The notes beneath the pieces were generated by a model. That model searched no databases and was not told the origin of the DNA. It was given only the letters and a program-made list of their open reading frames with translations. The position numbers and the translations under genes were made by a program. Source: Paludicola sp. MB14-C6 (lineage in GTDB: Bacteria > Bacillota > Clostridia > Oscillospirales > Ruminococcaceae). Taken from it: 64,000 nt of DNA. The stretch lies in NCBI RefSeq assembly GCF_030908625.1, contig NZ_CP133133.1, positions 1,860,001 through 1,924,000 of the forward strand, written 5' to 3'. Below, one piece after another: positions 27,241 through 35,859 of the stretch; positions within the stretch are counted from its first letter, which is position 1; every line of letters begins with the position of its first letter.

Positions 27241-28398
27241 CTAATAACTATAATCAACTAACATTGCACCTAATGGAGCAGTAATCAGTATAGCTAAAAC
27301 TGCAACAGTTAATACAATTTGTCCACAACCTAACCCTATGCTCAGTGGAATAGAACCGATTGCGGCTTGTACAGTTGCTTTTGGCATATAAGCAAAAGCG
27401 CAAAAAATGCGTTCTTTTTTGGTAAGCTTTGTTTTGAATAAGCAAACAAAAACGCCAAGCATACGGAATATTAATGCTCCAAGGATAACAAAGATTGCAA
27501 AAATTCCTGCGGAAACTGCATATTTAATGTCAACTGTTGCGCCAACTAAAACGAAGAGCAAAATTTCGGCTCCAACCCAAAGTTTAGAGAACTTTTTAGA
27601 TAACCGATCTGCAACAGGTACATTTTTCGTTAATAAAGTAGCACCAACAGCCATAACGGCTAATAATCCTGATATCGGAACAAAATTTTGAACCAATTTT
27701 TCTAATGCAATTAACAGGAATGAAATGCTAAGCAATATGATAACTTTTGTGGAATCACGCATATGAACCTTTTGAAAGAATTGAGCAAGCAACAGACCAA
27801 CAATAATCCCAACAATGATTCCAATAACAATAGAAATTGGAATGGATGCAAATTTCATTATGGATATGGTTTGCCCTTGAGCTAACCCGATAAATGAAGT
27901 AAAAAGTACAATCACAAAGATATCATCAACAGAAGCACCTGCCATAATGAGTTGGGGGATAGAATGCTTTGTTCCATATCCCTTGTCCATTAACTTGAGC
28001 ATGCGTGGAACAACGACAGCAGGAGAGACTGCAGCAATAACTGCTCCCATAATAGCGGCTTCTACAATAGAGATACCCAATAATTTCGGCGCGAATAAAA
28101 TGACTCCAACAATCTCAAAACAAGCGGGAACAAAGCACATGAGTATTGCAGGACGTCCTACTTTTTTTAAATCATTCAAATCTAAAGCCAATCCTGCTCT
28201 TGTTAAGATAATTACCAAAGCTAGTTGCCTTAAGTCAGCTGATATTTCAAGAATGGAGTTATCTAATAGGTTGAATACATAGGGACCTAAAAGGATACCT
28301 GTTATAATCATACCCAGTAAGCTAGGCAGTTTCAGCTTTTGAAATATGGTTCCAAGAGAAATACCGAGTAGAAATATGAGTGCAAGACTTGTTAACAT
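27241..28398 (-). CDS. cation:proton antiporter (CPA family), fluoride-riboswitch controlled
   Basis: Membrane antiporter of 385 aa with about twelve hydrophobic segments. LLGMIITGILLGPYVFNLLD is the characteristic CPA2 start, AVIAAVSPAVVVPRMLKLMD includes the family's SP-A pattern, and GASVDDIFVIVLFTSFIGLA carries the two adjacent aspartates of the ion-binding site. The start ATG at 28398 (MLTSLALIF) is favoured; AAAGGA sits 12 bases upstream, and longer starts would lie within the riboswitch terminator. Because its leader is a fluoride riboswitch, it probably helps the cell survive fluoride, by exporting it or by adjusting ion balance. Confidence 0.85.
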   Translation of the reverse strand: MLTSLALIFLLGISLGTIFQKLKLPSLLGMIITGILLGPYVFNLLDNSILEISADLRQLALVIILTRAGLALDLNDLKKVGRPAILMCFVPACFEIVGVILFAPKLLGISIVEAAIMGAVIAAVSPAVVVPRMLKLMDKGYGTKHSIPQLIMAGASVDDIFVIVLFTSFIGLAQGQTISIMKFASIPISIVIGIIVGIIVGLLLAQFFQKVHMRDSTKVIILLSISFLLIALEKLVQNFVPISGLLAVMAVGATLLTKNVPVADRLSKKFSKLWVGAEILLFVLVGATVDIKYAVSAGIFAIFVILGALIFRMLGVFVCLFKTKLTKKERIFCAFAYMPKATVQAAIGSIPLSIGLGCGQIVLTVAVLAILITAPLGAMLVDYSY

Positions 28399-28443
28399 AA
28401 AATAAATCATTCCTTTAGTGTTAGTATACGCAGAAACATAAAA

Positions 28444-28533
28444 AAGCTGATGGTTCTGCGATAAAATCACAGAAGTCATCAGCATAAAAGCGGTTTTGGT
28501 AGTATCAAGTACCTTGGGAGAACTTCATTCCCA
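28444..28533 (-). promoter_or_regulatory. fluoride (crcB-type) riboswitch with overlapping terminator
   Basis: Minus-strand leader. The pattern GGGAATGAAGTTCTCCC, a variable hairpin (GTACTTGATACTACC), AAAACCGC, then GCTGATGACTTCTGTG matches the crcB motif order (GGnGATG-like 5' segment, AACCGC, GCTGATGnC). The 3' GCTGATG arm also forms a terminator: GCTGATGACTTCTGTG pairs with CAGAACCATCAGC, followed by a run of six Ts (28444-28483). So fluoride binding would prevent termination and turn the antiporter on. No database alignment was run. Confidence 0.85.
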
Positions 28534-28542
28534 GCTTGAGAA

Positions 28543-28571
28543 AGTATAGCATAGTTTCTTGAAATGGTCAA
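28543..28571 (-). promoter_or_regulatory. promoter of the fluoride riboswitch
   Basis: Minus strand TTGACC (28571-28566), 17-base spacer, TATACT (28548-28543), about 10 bases upstream of the aptamer. Confidence 0.85.
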
Positions 28572-28613
28572 GCGATAGATAGCAAAACAAAATTGTGATA
28601 ATTCCATTTGTGC

Positions 28614-30530
28614 TTATTCTTCGTTTAATTCTGCCCATTCTAAAAAGGCATCATCATGCTGTGATTTCTTTTCTTCTAATTCTGCGCAAAGAGCAGTTAA
28701 CTTTTCATAATCTGCGCTAACTTCAGGCGTTGCAAGCTCTGCTTCAATCGTCTTAATTTCCTCGTCTAACGTTTCTAGCAATTCTTCTAGTTTCTTAATT
28801 GTTGATTTGCGTAATGCTTCTTCTCGACGATCTTGCTTGGAACGATAATTAGATTTTTCTTTTTCCGGTTTTGGTTGTTGTTGCAGGGTTTCTTGCTCTA
28901 ACGCTTGTTCTTTTTTTACTTGCTCTAAATAGAAATCAAAGTTACCGTTATAGATTTTCAAGCCATTGCGAGAAAGTTCAATAATTTTCGTTGGAATGGT
29001 ATTTAAAAAGTAACGGTCATGTGATACAAAAATCATAGTTCCTTCAAAATCAACAAGACTCTTTTCTAATGATTCCTTGCTTTGTAAGTCAAGATGGTTG
29101 GTTGGCTCATCGAGAATCAATGTGTTGCCTCGTTCCAGCATCATAACAGCAAAAGCAACTCTTGCGCGTTCGCCACCGGATAGGACATTGATTTTTTTAA
29201 ACACATTATCCCCGGTTAACAACACTTGACCTAAAATATTGCGCACTTCATACTGTGCCATACGAGGGTAACGACTCCATAACTCTTCAAGTGCGGTGTT
29301 TTCTGGGTTGAGCGTTTTGTTTTCTTGTTCATAATAGCTTGTTTTCACATTCCCGCCCCAACGCACAGAGCCTTTTTGTGGTGCTAAGCCTAAAATAGCT
29401 TTCAAAAGCGTGGATTTTCCAATTCCGTTTGGACCAATCAGCGCCACTTTTTCATTTCGTTTCACTTCAAAGTTGATGTTATCACAAAGTCTAATTTTGT
29501 TCTCACCCATGCCAACTTCTAGTGATAAATCTTCTACAGCAAGCAGGTCTTTTACTGGATTTCTATCAAACTGAAAATTAAAATGTGGGGTTTGAATGGT
29601 TTCAATTGGTTTTTCTAATACCTCAATATGCTCTAATTGATGCAATCTGCTTTTTGCCATATTGGAAGTAGATGCACGAACAATATTCTTCTCTGCATAC
29701 TCACGCATGGAGTTTATTCTGTTTTGCTGCGTTTCATATTCTTTTAATTCTCGTTTTACACGCTCTTCACGAAGTAATTTATATTTAGAATAGTTTCCGT
29801 TGTATGAGATTACTTTTTTATTTTCAATTTCCCATATTTTTGTGACCATTTTGTCTAAGAAATAACGGTCATGGGATACTACTAAAATGCCACCTTTGTA
29901 GGTAGTGAGATAATCTTCTAGCCACATTAGTGTTTTAAAATCAAGATGATTGGTTGGCTCGTCGAGAATGAGCAGTTGAGGCTCTTCTAATAATAATTTA
30001 GCCAATGCAAGACGTGTTTTCTCGCCACCGCTTAGTGTGTTAATCGGTGTTTCATAATATTTATCGTAAAATCCCATACCGTTTAGTATAGTTTTAATTT
30101 TTACATCAATTTGATATCCTTCACGTGCTTCGTAATAAGCGGATAATTTAGAGTATTCTTCGTTTAAGGCTTCAAAATGTTCATCATGGAGTGCCATTTT
30201 AGTTTCCATATGGCGCATCTTTTGCTCAATATCCAATAGTTCTTGAAATACGAGTCGCATTTCTTGATAGATTGTGTTTCCATTGGTAAGCCCACTGTTT
30301 TGTTCTAATAAACCAATATTGACATTTGTTCCAACATAAACACCACTTGGATCATTTGCAATATAGTCTGGTTTTAATCGTCCACAGATCACGTTTAATA
30401 GAGTAGACTTTCCAATACCGTTTGCACCAATTAAGCCAATACGGTCACGATCTTCAATTGTTTGGCTAATTTCATGTAAAATGAGTTTTTCACCAAAGGA
30501 AACGGATATTCGGTCTAACGATACAAGCAC
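28614..30530 (-). CDS. ABC-F family ATPase
   Basis: Ribosome-associated ABC-F protein with two nucleotide-binding domains and no membrane segments. Domain 1 has GANGIGKSTLLN (Walker A), LSGGEKTRLALAKLLL and LLILDEPTNHLD; domain 2 has GPNGIGKSTLLK, LSGGERARVAFAVMML and LILDEPTNHLD. The linker between them is charged and helical, and a C-terminal coiled-coil tail (about residues 555-638) follows, as in YdiF/Uup-like members. At 638 aa it is a translation factor-type ABC-F rather than a short antibiotic-resistance one, though a resistance role cannot be excluded. GTG start at 30530 after GGGAGAG. Confidence 0.9.
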   Translation of the reverse strand: MLVSLDRISVSFGEKLILHEISQTIEDRDRIGLIGANGIGKSTLLNVICGRLKPDYIANDPSGVYVGTNVNIGLLEQNSGLTNGNTIYQEMRLVFQELLDIEQKMRHMETKMALHDEHFEALNEEYSKLSAYYEAREGYQIDVKIKTILNGMGFYDKYYETPINTLSGGEKTRLALAKLLLEEPQLLILDEPTNHLDFKTLMWLEDYLTTYKGGILVVSHDRYFLDKMVTKIWEIENKKVISYNGNYSKYKLLREERVKRELKEYETQQNRINSMREYAEKNIVRASTSNMAKSRLHQLEHIEVLEKPIETIQTPHFNFQFDRNPVKDLLAVEDLSLEVGMGENKIRLCDNINFEVKRNEKVALIGPNGIGKSTLLKAILGLAPQKGSVRWGGNVKTSYYEQENKTLNPENTALEELWSRYPRMAQYEVRNILGQVLLTGDNVFKKINVLSGGERARVAFAVMMLERGNTLILDEPTNHLDLQSKESLEKSLVDFEGTMIFVSHDRYFLNTIPTKIIELSRNGLKIYNGNFDFYLEQVKKEQALEQETLQQQPKPEKEKSNYRSKQDRREEALRKSTIKKLEELLETLDEEIKTIEAELATPEVSADYEKLTALCAELEEKKSQHDDAFLEWAELNEE

Positions 30531-30646
30531 AATTTTTCTCTCCCTAAAATAATATCTCTTATATTTTACACAAAAACCATAAATAAAGCAAGAAAAAGCA
30601 AAGAAGCCGTTTTAAGATATAATACAGAAAACCTTTTCGTTCTCTC

Positions 30647-30675
30647 TTGTAAAATTGAAATGATAATTGTATAAT
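30647..30675 (+). promoter_or_regulatory. predicted promoter of the YhhN-like gene
   Basis: TTGTAA (30647-30652), 17-base spacer, TATAAT (30670-30675), in the divergent gap with the ABC-F gene. Confidence 0.6.
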
Positions 30676-30793
30676 AATTACAATATCATGAAAGCAAATA
30701 AAAATATAAATACTGCAAAAAACGGGTTTAGCTATTTTATCAGGTGTTCCTTGAAAATGAATGGAAATTCAATCTTTGAGTGGGGGTCTTTTA

Positions 30794-31471
30794 ATGAACT
30801 TGTCTTTGTTAATTTTAATTTTGTTTGTGGCTTATAGCGGACTATTTGCTTTTTTGATGGTGGCATTGGAAAGTCAAAAGCATAAGAAGTATTATATTCT
30901 TGCAAAAACCATTAACAGCTTTGGCTTTATTGCAATAGCATTGATATGTGGTATTATTACCGGACATGAGAAATGGCTACTCATTTTATTACCTGCATTT
31001 TTACTTTGTTTTTGCGGTGATGTACTTCTTGGATTCTATCAAAGGCTTAAAAAACAATTATATTTTATTACGGGCTTGCTATCTTTCTTATGTGGCCATA
31101 TCTTTTTTGTATATGCATTTTCAACAAGACGAAGTCTAACTTTGCTGGATTGCATTTTCCCTGTTTGTGTGGCGTTGCTAACGTTTGCACTTACTTTTTT
31201 AAAGGACATGGATACCGGAAAAATGAAGCCCGCAATTGTAGTGTATGCTTTCTTTGTGGCGCTGCTACTTGGTAAGAGTGCGCATTTATGGATTATGAGC
31301 AGTAGCATACAAAATTGGCTGCTGTTAATAGGATCCGCGCTATTTTTAATCTCAGACGCACTTATTTTATTCTTATATTTTTATAAAAAGAAACATCCGA
31401 TTATACATATTTTAAATCTTGGTACCTATTATTATGGAATGTTTTTCTTAAGCATTAATTTATTATTTTAA
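30794..31471 (+). CDS. lysoplasmalogenase-like YhhN family membrane protein
   Basis: A 225-aa protein with seven or eight hydrophobic spans. The pattern resembles the YhhN/TMEM86 family, whose characterised members hydrolyse the vinyl ether bond of lysoplasmalogen: FLLCFCGDVLLGFYQ and LLIGSALFLISDALILF both hold the conserved polar and acidic residues (C/GD and SD) expected in the active site. Clostridia make plasmalogens, which fits the role. Start 30794 is set by GTGGGGGTC; an in-frame ATG at 30761 has no ribosome binding site. It ends 14 bases before the aldehyde dehydrogenase gene and is likely co-transcribed with it; the pair could handle the aldehyde released by vinyl ether cleavage. 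Confidence 0.72.
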   Translation: MNLSLLILILFVAYSGLFAFLMVALESQKHKKYYILAKTINSFGFIAIALICGIITGHEKWLLILLPAFLLCFCGDVLLGFYQRLKKQLYFITGLLSFLCGHIFFVYAFSTRRSLTLLDCIFPVCVALLTFALTFLKDMDTGKMKPAIVVYAFFVALLLGKSAHLWIMSSSIQNWLLLIGSALFLISDALILFLYFYKKKHPIIHILNLGTYYYGMFFLSINLLF

Positions 31472-31485
31472 ATGGAGAAGTTAAT

Positions 31486-32850
31486 ATGAATATTGATACA
31501 ATTGTTCAAAAACAAAGAGAGTTTTTCAATAGCAACGCAACTAAAAGTGTTTCATTTCGTAAAACGCAACTGCAAAAATTGGAACACACAATAAAAAGCA
31601 ATGAACAGGCAATTTACGATGCTTTGAAAGAGGATTTGAATAAATCTGAATATGAAACATATTTAACAGAAGTCAGTATGGTTTTATCAGAAATACATAC
31701 TGCTTTAAAGCATATTGATCGTTGGGTAAAACCAAATAAGAAACCAACTTCACTTGCTAATTTTCCGGCAAAAAGCTATACAATCCATGAGCCATACGGA
31801 GTGGCACTCATTCTTTCACCATGGAACTATCCATTCCAATTGGCGTTAGCTCCTGTAGTTGGCGCAATTGCTGCGGGAAACTGCGTTGTTCTAAAATGTT
31901 CTAAAAACAGCGAACACACTTCAGAAATCATTGCTAAAATGATAAGCGAGAACTTTGATTCAAAATTTATATATTGTGTAAACACAAGGGAAAGTTACGA
32001 TGAAATTTTAGCACAAAAATATGATTATATTTTCTTTACAGGCAGTGAGCGGGTAGGTAAAATTGTAATGCGTGCTGCAAGTAATCATGTAACACCAATT
32101 TCTCTTGAACTTGGTGGAAAAAGCCCATGTTTTGTAGACAATTCCGCAGACATTGATTTGGCAGCGAAACGTATTATTTGGGGTAAACTTTTAAATTCAG
32201 GTCAAACTTGCGTAGCACCTGACTATGTATTGGTAGATGCAAAAGTAAAAGATCAGCTAATCGCAAAAATGCAAGAACAGATTACTATAATGTATCAAAA
32301 TCCGCTTATGAATCAAGATTATCCGAAAATCATCAGTAAAGATCACTTTGAAAGATTAACAGGATTGATTCAACGAGAAGAGCATAAGCTTGGCGGAGCA
32401 AGCGATGAAGCATTGAATAAAATAGCACCGGCTATTTTTACAAAAGCTACTTTTGATAGTGAAATCATGAAGGAAGAAATTTTTGGCCCAATTTTACCTA
32501 TCATCTCTTATACCAATTTAGATGAAGTAATTACGACTGTAAAAGGAAGAGCAAAACCGCTTGCTTGTTATATTTTTGCGCAAGAGAAAGCGTATTCCGA
32601 TAAAATAGTTCATGAAGTGTCATTTGGTGGCGGATGCATTAACGATACGGTTATGCACTTAGTCAATCATAATCTGCCTTTCGGTGGAGTAGGTAGCAGT
32701 GGAATGGGCGGCTATCATGGTAAATATAGCTTTGATACCTTTTCACATGAAAAGAGTGTGTTAAAAAATAAAACAATTTTTGATGTTCCATTAAGATACG
32801 CTCCATATCAAATGAAAAACTTACCTACGATTAAGAAAATAATGAAGTAA
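31486..32850 (+). CDS. aldehyde dehydrogenase (class 3-like)
   Basis: NAD(P)-dependent oxidation of fatty or aromatic aldehydes. Motifs: YGVALILSPWNYPFQLALAP (cofactor-binding start), FFTGSERVGKIVM, ELGGKSPCFVD with the general base Glu, and NSGQTCVAPDYVLV with the catalytic Cys (about C244). At 454 aa with the C-terminal basic, hydrophobic tail (LKNKTIFDVPLRYAPY), it matches class 3/YwdH-type enzymes. It follows the YhhN-like gene at 14 bases. This suggests it oxidises the fatty aldehyde that a lysoplasmalogenase would release; the link is inferred. Confidence 0.9.
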   Translation: MNIDTIVQKQREFFNSNATKSVSFRKTQLQKLEHTIKSNEQAIYDALKEDLNKSEYETYLTEVSMVLSEIHTALKHIDRWVKPNKKPTSLANFPAKSYTIHEPYGVALILSPWNYPFQLALAPVVGAIAAGNCVVLKCSKNSEHTSEIIAKMISENFDSKFIYCVNTRESYDEILAQKYDYIFFTGSERVGKIVMRAASNHVTPISLELGGKSPCFVDNSADIDLAAKRIIWGKLLNSGQTCVAPDYVLVDAKVKDQLIAKMQEQITIMYQNPLMNQDYPKIISKDHFERLTGLIQREEHKLGGASDEALNKIAPAIFTKATFDSEIMKEEIFGPILPIISYTNLDEVITTVKGRAKPLACYIFAQEKAYSDKIVHEVSFGGGCINDTVMHLVNHNLPFGGVGSSGMGGYHGKYSFDTFSHEKSVLKNKTIFDVPLRYAPYQMKNLPTIKKIMK

Positions 32851-32918
32851 AAATATTCATTTTATAAAGAATAGAAAGGTTGGCAAAAGCCCTTTCTAAT
32901 GAAATATCGCATAAAAAT

Positions 32919-32998
32919 GTAGAGGCGGCATCCTTGACGACCCGAAACCTAGGAATTCACCTATGTTTTCGGGCTGTCCAGAGGCCAGCCCCTACAAT
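32919..32998. repeat. interspersed palindromic intergenic repeat (copy C)
   Basis: TAGAGGCGGCATCCTTGACG, CCCGAAA...TTTTCGGG and a GGCCAGCCCCTACAATTG end, i.e. the same GTAGGGG/CCCCTAC outline as at 17698-17780. It lies between the convergent aldehyde dehydrogenase and acetyltransferase genes. Confidence 0.6.
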
Positions 32999-33060
32999 TG
33001 TTTTATACAAATGCTATTAGTTTTTAATTACGTAATAGACTTTTGATTTGCGTAATATTG

Positions 33061-33597
33061 TTATAATGTATATTCCATTTGGCAGTCACACGGCTCCTTC
33101 TCTGCAATTGATTTGTTAATTTCCATAGCATCCACACAGCCAATCGTTCGATAAAAAGCTTGAGATTCTTTGGAAGAATGAGCTGAGATATAGAGCTTTT
33201 TAGCACTCAATTCTTTTGCACCTTCACATGCAAGGTGGAATAGCTTTTTCCCAATTCCAAATCTACGATGTTCAAAAGAAACTTGAAGACATTTTAGTTC
33301 AATATATTGGTTAGAGCCACCAAATCGTTCATTTCCAAGCGTAACAAAGCCAATTAGCAAATCGTTATCATACGCTCCATATGCGATACAGCCATTATGT
33401 ATAGAAATTAATGTTTCATTTGCAATGTCGTGCTTTTTTTCCAAATCCCAATCTTCAATAAAAGCAATATTTTGTAGTTCCCAGTTACCATTCATTTTTC
33501 TAAAGCATTGGTCTACTTTCTGATACCGGTTTAAGTTGTCTAAAGAATTCAATGTAAAGTTTTTGCTACTAATTTTTTGATAAGTGATTGTTTGCAT
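33061..33597 (-). CDS. GNAT family N-acetyltransferase
   Basis: A 178-aa acetyltransferase. The acetyl-CoA binding motif A is in LKCLQVSFEHRRFGIGKKLF (R-x-x-G-x-G/A type: RRFGIGKKL), followed by AKKLYISAHSSKESQAFYRTIGC (motif B). The substrate is unknown. Its first third, 5' leader and upstream terminator are duplicated at 59712-60058, where the copy is a broken gene next to melA. This gene is therefore the intact copy at the left edge of the island. Start ATG follows AAAAAGGAGCATATTAT. Confidence 0.82.
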   Translation of the reverse strand: MQTITYQKISSKNFTLNSLDNLNRYQKVDQCFRKMNGNWELQNIAFIEDWDLEKKHDIANETLISIHNGCIAYGAYDNDLLIGFVTLGNERFGGSNQYIELKCLQVSFEHRRFGIGKKLFHLACEGAKELSAKKLYISAHSSKESQAFYRTIGCVDAMEINKSIAEKEPCDCQMEYTL

Positions 33598-33775
33598 ATA
33601 ATATGCTCCTTTTTAAATTTATTGTGTTAATTTTAAAAGCAATACATTTCATCACAATCACTCCCCTTTAAAAAAGTTAATTGCCTGTTTAGCAATTGAA
33701 AGATTATTTAAATAATCCTAGGGCTATTATAGAACAAGTCTCCCGAAAAAGCAATCGCTTTCGGGAGACACTTGT
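33428..33775. repeat. direct repeat bordering the island, left copy
   Basis: About 347 bases, from TCGTGCTTTTTT to ACACTTGT, repeated in the same orientation at 59712-60058 with about 18 mismatches and one T indel (roughly 95% identity by eye). It comprises the 5' 170 bases of the GNAT gene, its leader and the GTCTCCCGAAA / TTTCGGGAGAC terminator hairpin. In this copy the hairpin is followed by ATTATGGG instead of the T-run present in the right copy, so the island begins right after the hairpin. Confidence 0.85.
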
Positions 33776-33877
33776 ATTATGGGTCGAGACCGAGTTGAGC
33801 ACGCAAGCGTGGGAAACAAACAACTTGTTTGGAAATGCAACTTGAAGTTTTCATAACTTTTAAGAAAGAGTGCTAAA

Positions 33878-34225
33878 ATGTTACAACCAGAACTAGCGAA
33901 AGCATTGGGTGTGACAACTAGAACAGTACAATACTATGAAGCAGGAGAGCGTTATCCTCAAACTGCTCAAATAACAAATAAGATATGTGAGATATTCCAA
34001 GTATCTAATACATACTTAATGTCAGAACAAGATGAGTTTGTAAAAGAAGCTACTGAGAAATACGGCACCAACGGCAAGAATAAAGCGAATGCAATCATAG
34101 CTGAAACAAGCGGTTTGTTTGCAGGTGGCGAATTAGATGAAGAAGATAGAGACTTATTTTTCAAAGCCATCACAGATATCTATTTTCAATCAAAAGAGCG
34201 TGCTAAAAAATACGCAAGTAAATAA
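33878..34225 (+). CDS. XRE-type regulator, N-terminally truncated
   Basis: A 115-aa remnant or shortened XRE/Cro-CI repressor. It starts inside the helix-turn-helix: LQPELAKALGVTTRTVQYYE AGER is helices 2-3, but the first helix is missing. In frame upstream the codons read LLRKSAK just before the ATG, which is the expected end of helix 1, yet a TAA stops the frame before that. The N-terminus has therefore been lost, close to the island's left boundary (33776). The C-terminal part (ATEKYGTNGKNKANAIIAETSGLFAGGELDEEDRD) is the usual regulator tail. With the next gene it forms an ImmR/ImmA-like pair of an integrative element. Confidence 0.75.
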   Translation: MLQPELAKALGVTTRTVQYYEAGERYPQTAQITNKICEIFQVSNTYLMSEQDEFVKEATEKYGTNGKNKANAIIAETSGLFAGGELDEEDRDLFFKAITDIYFQSKERAKKYASK

Positions 34226-34255
34226 GATTACTTTTATAGGAAGAGGGGTGAACGA

Positions 34256-34762
34256 GTGAGCCAATATATAACTGATATCGTAGATCAACTGGTAAAACAA
34301 TATAAGACAAGAGATCCGTTTGAATTGACTGAAGCATTAAATATCTTTGTTGGATATCGTCCATTCAATAGCTTAAAGGGATTTTATTGTGTGATGAATA
34401 GAGAGCGTCATATTATCTTGAATGATAACCTATCTGAACAAGAACAACGACTTGTTATTGCTCATGAGTTAGGCCACGATAGGCTTCACCAAACCTTTGT
34501 AAAAGTATCTCCTATGAAAGATTTTCAGCTGTACGATATGACATCAAAACCTGAGTATCAAGCAAACTACTTTGCTGCAGAGCTACTCATTGATGATAAC
34601 GATGTCATTAACCTTGCAAATGAAGGTATGGACTACAATAACATCGCTCAACTCTTAGAAGTACTGGATGACTTGCTTTCATTAAAACTTCTTTTCCTCA
34701 ATCAAAAAGGTCATAAATTTAATATACCTAAGAATATATCAAGTAGATTTTTAGGAAAATAA
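34256..34762 (+). CDS. ImmA/IrrE family metallopeptidase
   Basis: Zinc peptidase that, in ICEBs1 and phages, cleaves the partner XRE repressor. The HEXXH motif is in VIAHELGHDRLHQTF (about residues 65-79), followed by the third ligand region EYQANYFAAELLI. The length of 168 aa is normal. GTG start at 34256 after AGGAAGAGGGGTG. It lies 30 bases after the truncated regulator. The mobile element whose excision this pair would have controlled has no integrase in this window. Confidence 0.88.
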   Translation: MSQYITDIVDQLVKQYKTRDPFELTEALNIFVGYRPFNSLKGFYCVMNRERHIILNDNLSEQEQRLVIAHELGHDRLHQTFVKVSPMKDFQLYDMTSKPEYQANYFAAELLIDDNDVINLANEGMDYNNIAQLLEVLDDLLSLKLLFLNQKGHKFNIPKNISSRFLGK

Positions 34763-34766
34763 ATAA

Positions 34767-34798
34767 ACTCACTCTCAAGCAATAGAGAGTGAGTTTTG
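34767..34798 (+). terminator. intrinsic terminator after ImmA/IrrE gene
   Basis: Stem ACTCACTCTC / GAGAGTGAGT with an eight-base loop and TTTT after it. Confidence 0.85.
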
Positions 34799-34866
34799 CT
34801 ATATCCAATAATAGCTTGAAAGCACTAATATAATACAAAAAGAACCTATAAATATGGAAATGTATA

Positions 34867-34895
34867 TTGTATGCAAATGGATAATGTTGTATAAT
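34867..34895 (+). promoter_or_regulatory. predicted promoter of the ANT(6)-like gene
   Basis: TTGTAT (34867-34872), 17-base spacer, TATAAT (34890-34895), followed by AGCAAAG. The AGCAA after the -10 recurs in the spacers of the next genes. The 215-base gap has no other recognised feature. Confidence 0.65.
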
Positions 34896-34977
34896 AGCAA
34901 AGAAGGTAATATTATATACCCCACTATCCATTAGGCGAAAACTAGGCACCATAATAAAGGCAAGAAAGGAGTCTATT

Positions 34978-35796
34978 ATGCATAACAGATACGAATACAT
35001 CATGGATATAGCGAAATCTGACGACAATATCCGAGGCGTAATTCTTTATGGATCACGAGCTGACAGCAGTGTCAAAGCTGATAAATATCAGGATTTTGAC
35101 ATATATTTTATAGTTAATGAAAGAAATAAATTTAATATTTCCGTTTTTGAAAATGTTAAGTTCTATTTTGTTCCAAGCGAAATCTATCCCGAGCTTTTTC
35201 CAGGTAAGAGTGCGTATCTGATGCTCTTTAGTGATGATGATCGCATTGATTTGACGGTTGACACTATGGAAAACTTTTTGGCTAACCATACAAACGGACA
35301 GTTAATGACTTGCCTTCTGGATAAAGACGATACAATACATGGATTAAACAGTAGTGACAGAAGCATTAATTGGGTAAAACCGATGGATGAGAAGACATTC
35401 AGAAATACGTGTTCGGAATTCTTATGGGAAACTCAAAATATGGCTAAGGGCCTAAAAAGAGACGAGTTATCCTTTGCGATGTTTATTCGAGATATTTCAT
35501 TAAGAGATATGCTGAATCGAGTTGTTGATACATATATAGGCATCAGCTATGATTATAAAATATCGGTCGGAACTCTGGGGAAATATAGAAAAAAATATTT
35601 ATCGCATGCACAATATGAGTTATATCGGAACACTTATCTATCAAATTCAACACAAGACCAATGGAAATCATTGTTTTATATGATTGATCTATTCGGTTCT
35701 TTGGGGCGACAGATTGCAGACAAATGCAACTTTACATATCCTGAAGATGATGAACATTATATGAGAGACTATTTACAAAGAATTATGAATAAATAG
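34978..35796 (+). CDS. ANT(6)-type aminoglycoside nucleotidyltransferase
   Basis: Predicted to adenylylate streptomycin or a related aminoglycoside at position 6. The nucleotidyltransferase signature GVILYGSRADSS...QDFDIYF (G-S and D-x-D) is at about residues 20-42, the third acidic residue is in DRIDLTVDT, and the family's FLWETQNMAKGLKRDELSFA follows. At 272 aa it is slightly shorter than AadE (about 300 aa) but complete. It is on the island, with promoter and ribosome binding site (GAAAGGAG) of its own. It may be a resistance gene, although relatives with other substrates exist. Confidence 0.82.
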   Translation: MHNRYEYIMDIAKSDDNIRGVILYGSRADSSVKADKYQDFDIYFIVNERNKFNISVFENVKFYFVPSEIYPELFPGKSAYLMLFSDDDRIDLTVDTMENFLANHTNGQLMTCLLDKDDTIHGLNSSDRSINWVKPMDEKTFRNTCSEFLWETQNMAKGLKRDELSFAMFIRDISLRDMLNRVVDTYIGISYDYKISVGTLGKYRKKYLSHAQYELYRNTYLSNSTQDQWKSLFYMIDLFGSLGRQIADKCNFTYPEDDEHYMRDYLQRIMNK

Positions 35797-35859
35797 TTGT
35801 TTCATCATAAGGTCAGAGTATAAGCATAACTTATAGTTTATTTATGAAGCGTTTTTTTA

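Noticed and set aside
33776..33860. Small inverted repeats (CACGC/GCGTG and CAAACAA/TTGTTTG) at the island's left edge as att site
   Set aside because: They are short and have no counterpart near 59.7 kb; no evidence for a site-specific recombinase.
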